From NCBI GenBank assembly GCA_024860865.1, contig JACRDV010000060.1, positions 1 through 7,824 on the forward strand: DNA of 7,824 bases. The letters are read 5' to 3'. Below the pieces are notes generated by a model. It had not been told where the DNA came from. It ran no database searches and was given only the letters and a program-made list of their open reading frames with translations. Of this stretch, positions 4,894 to 7,824 are shown piece after piece (positions within the stretch are counted from its first letter, which is position 1; every line of letters starts with the position of its first letter). Source of the DNA: Methanobacteriota archaeon. Its GTDB lineage: Archaea > JACRDV01. The position numbers and the translations under genes were made by a program.

Positions 4894-5342
4894 AAAGTAT
4901 TGAGAATAATCCTATATTAGTGGCTACGGACGGCTCAGAATACAGTGATGCGGCAGTCGCCCATGCCGTTAAACTTGCAAGCTCTTGGGGTAAAAAACTG
5001 ATTGCACTTTATGTTGCTAGTATTTCTGCAGAGGTTAGCATGCAAACAAAAATATGGGAGAACCTTAGAGAAATTTTTATGGATGAAGGGAAAAAGGCGC
5101 TCGCTAAAGCAAAGGAGTATGCCCAAAAAGAGGGTGTAGAGATTGAAACCAGAATAGTAGAAGGTGTTCCCTGGGAGAAAATTATTGAAGTAGCTAAGGA
5201 AGAGAAAGTTGATATGATAGTAATGGGAAGTCACGGTCATACGCGCATAAAAGACTTCCTCTTAGGAAGTGTCGCTGAGAGAGTGATCGGTGGAACGCCG
5301 TGTCCAGTTGTTATAGTAAGAAAAAACGAATTAAAGAAATAA
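4890..5342 (+). CDS. UspA-family universal stress protein, canonical ATP motif
   Basis: This is a 150-residue single-domain Usp protein. ILVATDGS (9-16) carries the usual aspartate D14. The signature GSHG (113-116), nine residues and G126-S127 match G-2x-G-9x-G(S/T) exactly, so ATP binding is expected, with dimerisation typical of the class. GGTPCPVVIVRK (134-145) is the normal final strand. It is the last gene of the rightward operon, overlaps the TauE/SafE stop by 4 bp, and has its ribosome binding site in a hairpin. Unlike the first UspA of this operon it keeps every nucleotide-binding residue, so the pair may form a heterodimer with one active site (inference). Confidence 0.93.
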   Translation: MKSIENNPILVATDGSEYSDAAVAHAVKLASSWGKKLIALYVASISAEVSMQTKIWENLREIFMDEGKKALAKAKEYAQKEGVEIETRIVEGVPWEKIIEVAKEEKVDMIVMGSHGHTRIKDFLLGSVAERVIGGTPCPVVIVRKNELKK

Positions 5343-5382
5343 CAAAAGTTTAAAGAATATAAATTTTAAAATTTTGATTTAA
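5343..5382. terminator. Possible bidirectional terminator between convergent operons
   Basis: The gap between the rightward UspA stop and the last leftward frame is almost pure A/T, with the palindrome AAATTTTAAAATTT (5361-5374) and T runs on both strands. Archaeal transcription often ends at T-rich tracts, so this could stop both operons. There is no GC-rich stem. Confidence 0.35.
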
Positions 5383-5478
5383 TCAGTTTTGTTTGATGGA
5401 TTTATAACTTTTTGCAAGTTCTTTGTTTACCTTAACTACTTCTTCATTAAAATCCTTTAAAATTTTTGAAACTTTCAT
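5383..5478 (-). CDS. Possible 31-residue peptide downstream of the carbonic anhydrase gene
   Basis: An ATG at 5478 opens a 31-codon frame ending in TGA at 5383. The product starts MKVSKILKDFNEEVVKVNKE and continues LAKSYKSIKQN, a charged, helix-forming peptide. The start lies 8 bp after the carbonic anhydrase stop; an AAGGA sequence overlaps that stop, though rather far from the ATG. I recognise no family. The amino-acid makeup looks coding rather than random, but at this length chance or a decayed gene remains possible. Confidence 0.35.
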   Translation of the reverse strand: MKVSKILKDFNEEVVKVNKELAKSYKSIKQN

Positions 5479-5486
5479 AAGTTTTT

Positions 5487-5939
5487 TTATTCCTTCTGAG
5501 AATCTATTAAACTTCTAGGTGGAACAAATTTTTCATCTGGTATTTCTACACCGATAACGGTAGAATTGTGGGAAACAAAACAGTTCTTTCCTATTTTTAA
5601 TTTCAGAATGACTGAATTGAAACCAATAAAAGAATTATCTCCAATCTCACAAGGTCCATGAACTACTGCTCCATGAGCAAGACTACAATTTTTACCAATT
5701 TTCACAGATGTGCCCTTTAAAGCATGAATGATAACACAATCTTGTACATTCGATCCCTCTCCAATTATTATTGGAAAACCCTCGTCTGCTCTTATGACTG
5801 CATTTGGGCAGATCATTACTTCTCTACCGATCCTGATATCTCCAATTATGACTGCTGTTTTATCCACGAAAGCTGTCCTACCAACTTTTGGATTAATTCG
5901 ATTTTTATTCCACGATGTAACAGGATTCTCTCTTAACAA
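5487..5939 (-). CDS. Gamma-class carbonic anhydrase, Cam-like without acidic loop
   Basis: This left-handed beta-helix enzyme is expected to be trimeric, with an active site at each subunit interface, and to hydrate CO2 to bicarbonate. Hexapeptide-repeat strands run throughout. Numbered from a TTG start at 5939 (150 residues), the three metal-ligand histidines are H72 (IIHAL), H89 (LAHG) and H94 (VVHGP); R50, D52 and E53 in IRADEG and Q66 in NVQD are also kept. RENPVTSWN near the start and IGVEIPDEKFVP near the end closely recall Methanosarcina Cam. The first two histidines are only 17 residues apart, so the acidic loop of Cam is absent, as in CamH. The start is uncertain: no ATG exists and the frame stays open to a TTG at 6044 within the UspA gene. 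No clear signal peptide is seen, suggesting a cytoplasmic enzyme. Confidence 0.85.
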   Translation of the reverse strand: MLRENPVTSWNKNRINPKVGRTAFVDKTAVIIGDIRIGREVMICPNAVIRADEGFPIIIGEGSNVQDCVIIHALKGTSVKIGKNCSLAHGAVVHGPCEIGDNSFIGFNSVILKLKIGKNCFVSHNSTVIGVEIPDEKFVPPRSLIDSQKE

Positions 5940-5979
5940 AAAGCTACCACTATCTAGTAGATTTAAAAAATTTAGCAGA

Positions 5980-6447
5980 TTATTCTCGAATAACAAGCAC
6001 AGGGCAAGGCGCGCGTCTAGAAACTTTATCAGCAACACTGCCAATAAAAGCGCGGCTTAACCCTTTTAATCCTTTAGATCCCATCACGATAACTTCACAA
6101 AAAGTATCTTCAGCTTCTCTAATTATTTCTTCTGCAGGATTGCCTTTTCTTATCTTTGTATCTACTCTAATTCCTTCTTTCTCTGCTTTTTCTTTTACAT
6201 CACCTAGAATTTCTTCTCCTTTTTTCATTAGTGCTTGTTCTATATATTCATGAAAAGGAACTGTAGTATTATTAGTTTTAACCGGAACGGTTACTCGATG
6301 CGAGCGTATACGTGCACTGAACTCCGGGTCAATAACATATAATGCTTCTAACCTAGATCCGAATTTTTTTGCTATTTCAATTGCATGATCCTCTGCTTTC
6401 CTCGCAGAAGGTGAGCCATCAGTCGCAAGTAGAATTTTTTTATACAA
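5980..6447 (-). CDS. UspA-family universal stress protein, canonical ATP motif, TTG start
   Basis: The product is a 155-residue single-domain Usp. ILLATDGS (5-12) carries D10, and GSKG (123-126), nine residues and G136-S137 give the full ATP-binding signature; RRAPCPVLVIRE closes the domain. A longer, histidine-containing insertion (about 43-68) separates the first strands and helix. The start is a TTG at 6447, supported by GATGGGGT (6461-6454) six bases before it; no ATG is available nearby. It lies 55 bp after the ion-transporter gene and about 40 bp before the carbonic anhydrase start, so it should be the middle of a leftward operon. It is a separate paralogue from the two UspA genes in the rightward operon. 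Confidence 0.9.
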   Translation of the reverse strand: MYKKILLATDGSPSARKAEDHAIEIAKKFGSRLEALYVIDPEFSARIRSHRVTVPVKTNNTTVPFHEYIEQALMKKGEEILGDVKEKAEKEGIRVDTKIRKGNPAEEIIREAEDTFCEVIVMGSKGLKGLSRAFIGSVADKVSRRAPCPVLVIRE

Positions 6448-6502
6448 ATCAATACCCCATCAAATCCAATTTCTTAGCTCCTTTGATAAATTTAACTAAT
6501 AC

Positions 6503-7816
6503 CTATATTATCCATATTAAAACAAATAATATATGCGAAACAGCAACAGTAAAAATCATAAAAGGCATGCCCATTCTTGTAAATTCTTTGAATGTAATTG
6601 GCTTTCCTAGTTTATCACAAATCCCGGCTACCACAACATTTGCTGATGCCCCAATTAGAGTTCCGTTGCCTCCCAAACATACTCCAAGTGCTAATGCCCA
6701 CCAGAGGGGTGCTATCGGTAAACCTGTGGTTTCAGATAGTGAATAAACTAATGGGATCATAGCTGCAGTAATTGGAATGTTATCAACTATTGCGGAAGCA
6801 AAAGCCATGGTCCAAATAATCACTCCCGTAGCTAAAAGTAAATTATTCCCTACCACATTAGCAACAGCATTTGCCATAATAGTTATCAAACCAACTTTTT
6901 CAGCTCCACCTACAACTACAAACAATCCTGCGAAAAATAATAAAACAGGCCACTCAACATGGTGAAGAAGTTCAACTATATTTGGCCTTATGCCCTTTGT
7001 GATTACAAGTAAGAATGCCGCACCAGTTAATGCAATTATACCTATGCCCAAACCGAGTTGCTTTTGAAAAATAAACATCCCAATTACTAAACCTAAAGCG
7101 AATAAACACCTCCAAAGTAAACTTTTATTAGTGATTTTTCCTTCTTCAGATAGCCCTGTTATTACATCCGAATTGATTTTTTGTTTTATAGCGCCTCTAG
7201 ATATATATCGAAATGCAGGAATTGAAGCTAGCATTACAACTATAATAATTGGAGCAAGAGTTGGCTTGCCCTGATACCATATGAAATCCATAAATGTCAA
7301 ATGAGCTGCTGAAGCAATCATCACATTTGGGGGATCTCCTACTAATGTTGCTGTTCCGCCAACATTCGAAGCTAAAGCTTGAGTGATTAAAAATGGTGCA
7401 GGGTTAAAACCCAATATAGCCGATATTTCAATTAAGGGTGGAGTAATTAATAAAACCGTTGTGACATTATCAATAAAAGCCGAAATTACAGCAGTAACAA
7501 TCGCAAATAGAATCAGTACTTTCCACAAATCGCCTTTTGTTGTTTTTATTATCTTCACTCCTAACCAACTAAATGCACCAGTTCTTGCTAACACAGCAAC
7601 AATAATCATCATTCCTAATAAAAGTCCAATTACTTCAAAATCGATAGCCTCTATTGCTTCATCCCAAGTTAAAAATCCCAGTTTCCATCCAACCAAAAAC
7701 ATCAGTACAGCGCCAGTTAGAGCAGCTGTAGTTCTATGATAGATTTCAAACATGATTGCAAGGTATGTTCCTGCAAAGACCAACCCAGCAAGTAACAATG
7801 CTAAGTTTATCTCCAT
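6503..7816 (-). CDS. ArsB/NhaD (ion transporter) superfamily permease
   Basis: This 437-residue membrane protein has about eleven hydrophobic helices. It shows the duplicated architecture of the ion-transporter superfamily: SAFIDN (112-117) with ASNVGGTATLVGDPPN (149-164) in the first half, and SAIVDN (341-346) with LGGNGTLIGASAN (381-393) in the second. These inverted half-repeats form the substrate and cation site in related transporters. The GTATLVGDPPN form is typical of the P-permease/NhaD/ArsB branch. Members move arsenite, sodium against protons, or small anions, and I cannot choose among these; no ArsR, ArsA or ArsC gene is nearby. The ATG at 7816 begins MEINLALLLAG, a plausible first helix. 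It is the first visible gene of a leftward operon with UspA and carbonic anhydrase. Its promoter would lie beyond the window. Confidence 0.88.
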   Translation of the reverse strand: MEINLALLLAGLVFAGTYLAIMFEIYHRTTAALTGAVLMFLVGWKLGFLTWDEAIEAIDFEVIGLLLGMMIIVAVLARTGAFSWLGVKIIKTTKGDLWKVLILFAIVTAVISAFIDNVTTVLLITPPLIEISAILGFNPAPFLITQALASNVGGTATLVGDPPNVMIASAAHLTFMDFIWYQGKPTLAPIIIVVMLASIPAFRYISRGAIKQKINSDVITGLSEEGKITNKSLLWRCLFALGLVIGMFIFQKQLGLGIGIIALTGAAFLLVITKGIRPNIVELLHHVEWPVLLFFAGLFVVVGGAEKVGLITIMANAVANVVGNNLLLATGVIIWTMAFASAIVDNIPITAAMIPLVYSLSETTGLPIAPLWWALALGVCLGGNGTLIGASANVVVAGICDKLGKPITFKEFTRMGMPFMIFTVAVSHILFVLIWII

Positions 7817-7824
7817 AAATTTCA

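Noticed and set aside
5940-6044. Upstream extension of the carbonic anhydrase to the TTG at 6044
   Set aside because: It would overlap the UspA gene by 65 bp, and most of the added residues are the alternate-frame reading of UspA codons. Conserved sequence begins only near RENPVTSWN.
7383-7739. 118-codon plus-strand frame opposite the ion transporter
   Set aside because: It is a shadow of a long, well-supported membrane protein gene; its product has no family features.
1-7824. CRISPR array, tRNA or rRNA genes, TnpB/omega RNA
   Set aside because: I looked for spaced direct repeats, tRNA-like folds, rRNA-like sequence and a TnpB frame and saw none in the window.

Overview
The window is AT-rich and probably archaeal. 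The evidence for that is as follows. Several genes have strong GGAGGTG-type ribosome binding sites. One gene appears leaderless, with a TATA-like box centred about 26 bp before its start. The gamma-class carbonic anhydrase resembles the Methanosarcina Cam type. Universal-stress (UspA) genes are packed around transporters. I cannot name the lineage, and a bacterial host is not excluded.

Left part (about 1-2290) is a mobile-element graveyard. A partial leftward gene may start at 59. Next come three consecutive hairpins (174-270) and an IS200/IS605-family Y1 transposase (326-838) whose ribosome binding site and start codon lie inside an 11-bp stem-loop. It runs tail-to-tail into a leftward IS110-family transposase (start 1742). 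The two reading frames overlap antisense by 59 bp, and neither element shows its own right end. Both catalytic sites are complete, but the IS110 protein lacks its usual C-terminal tail. Directly upstream of the IS110 gene is a very regular three-way-junction RNA fold (1761-1893). It sits where IS110-group elements encode their bridge RNA. About 400 bp without a gene follow (1894-2290).

Middle part (2291-5342) starts with a leftward DUF202 membrane protein. After a divergent intergenic region, which carries about six 11-bp units in near-perfect helical phase, comes a rightward operon: a degenerate UspA protein, a 71-residue two-helix membrane protein, a TauE/SafE-family anion permease, and a canonical ATP-motif UspA protein. 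Gaps are 10-11 bp and the last pair overlaps by 4 bp. The last gene's ribosome binding site is folded into a hairpin within the end of the permease gene.

Right part (5383-7816) is a convergent leftward operon: an ArsB/NhaD (ion transporter) superfamily permease, a third UspA protein, a Cam-like gamma carbonic anhydrase without the acidic loop, and a possible 31-residue peptide. The two operons share a design in which a multi-pass anion or ion transporter is cotranscribed with UspA nucleotide-binding proteins. This suggests energy- or stress-dependent control of transport (inference). The most unusual signals are the candidate bridge RNA, the tail-to-tail transposase fusion, the phased 11-bp array and the two hairpins that sequester ribosome binding sites.
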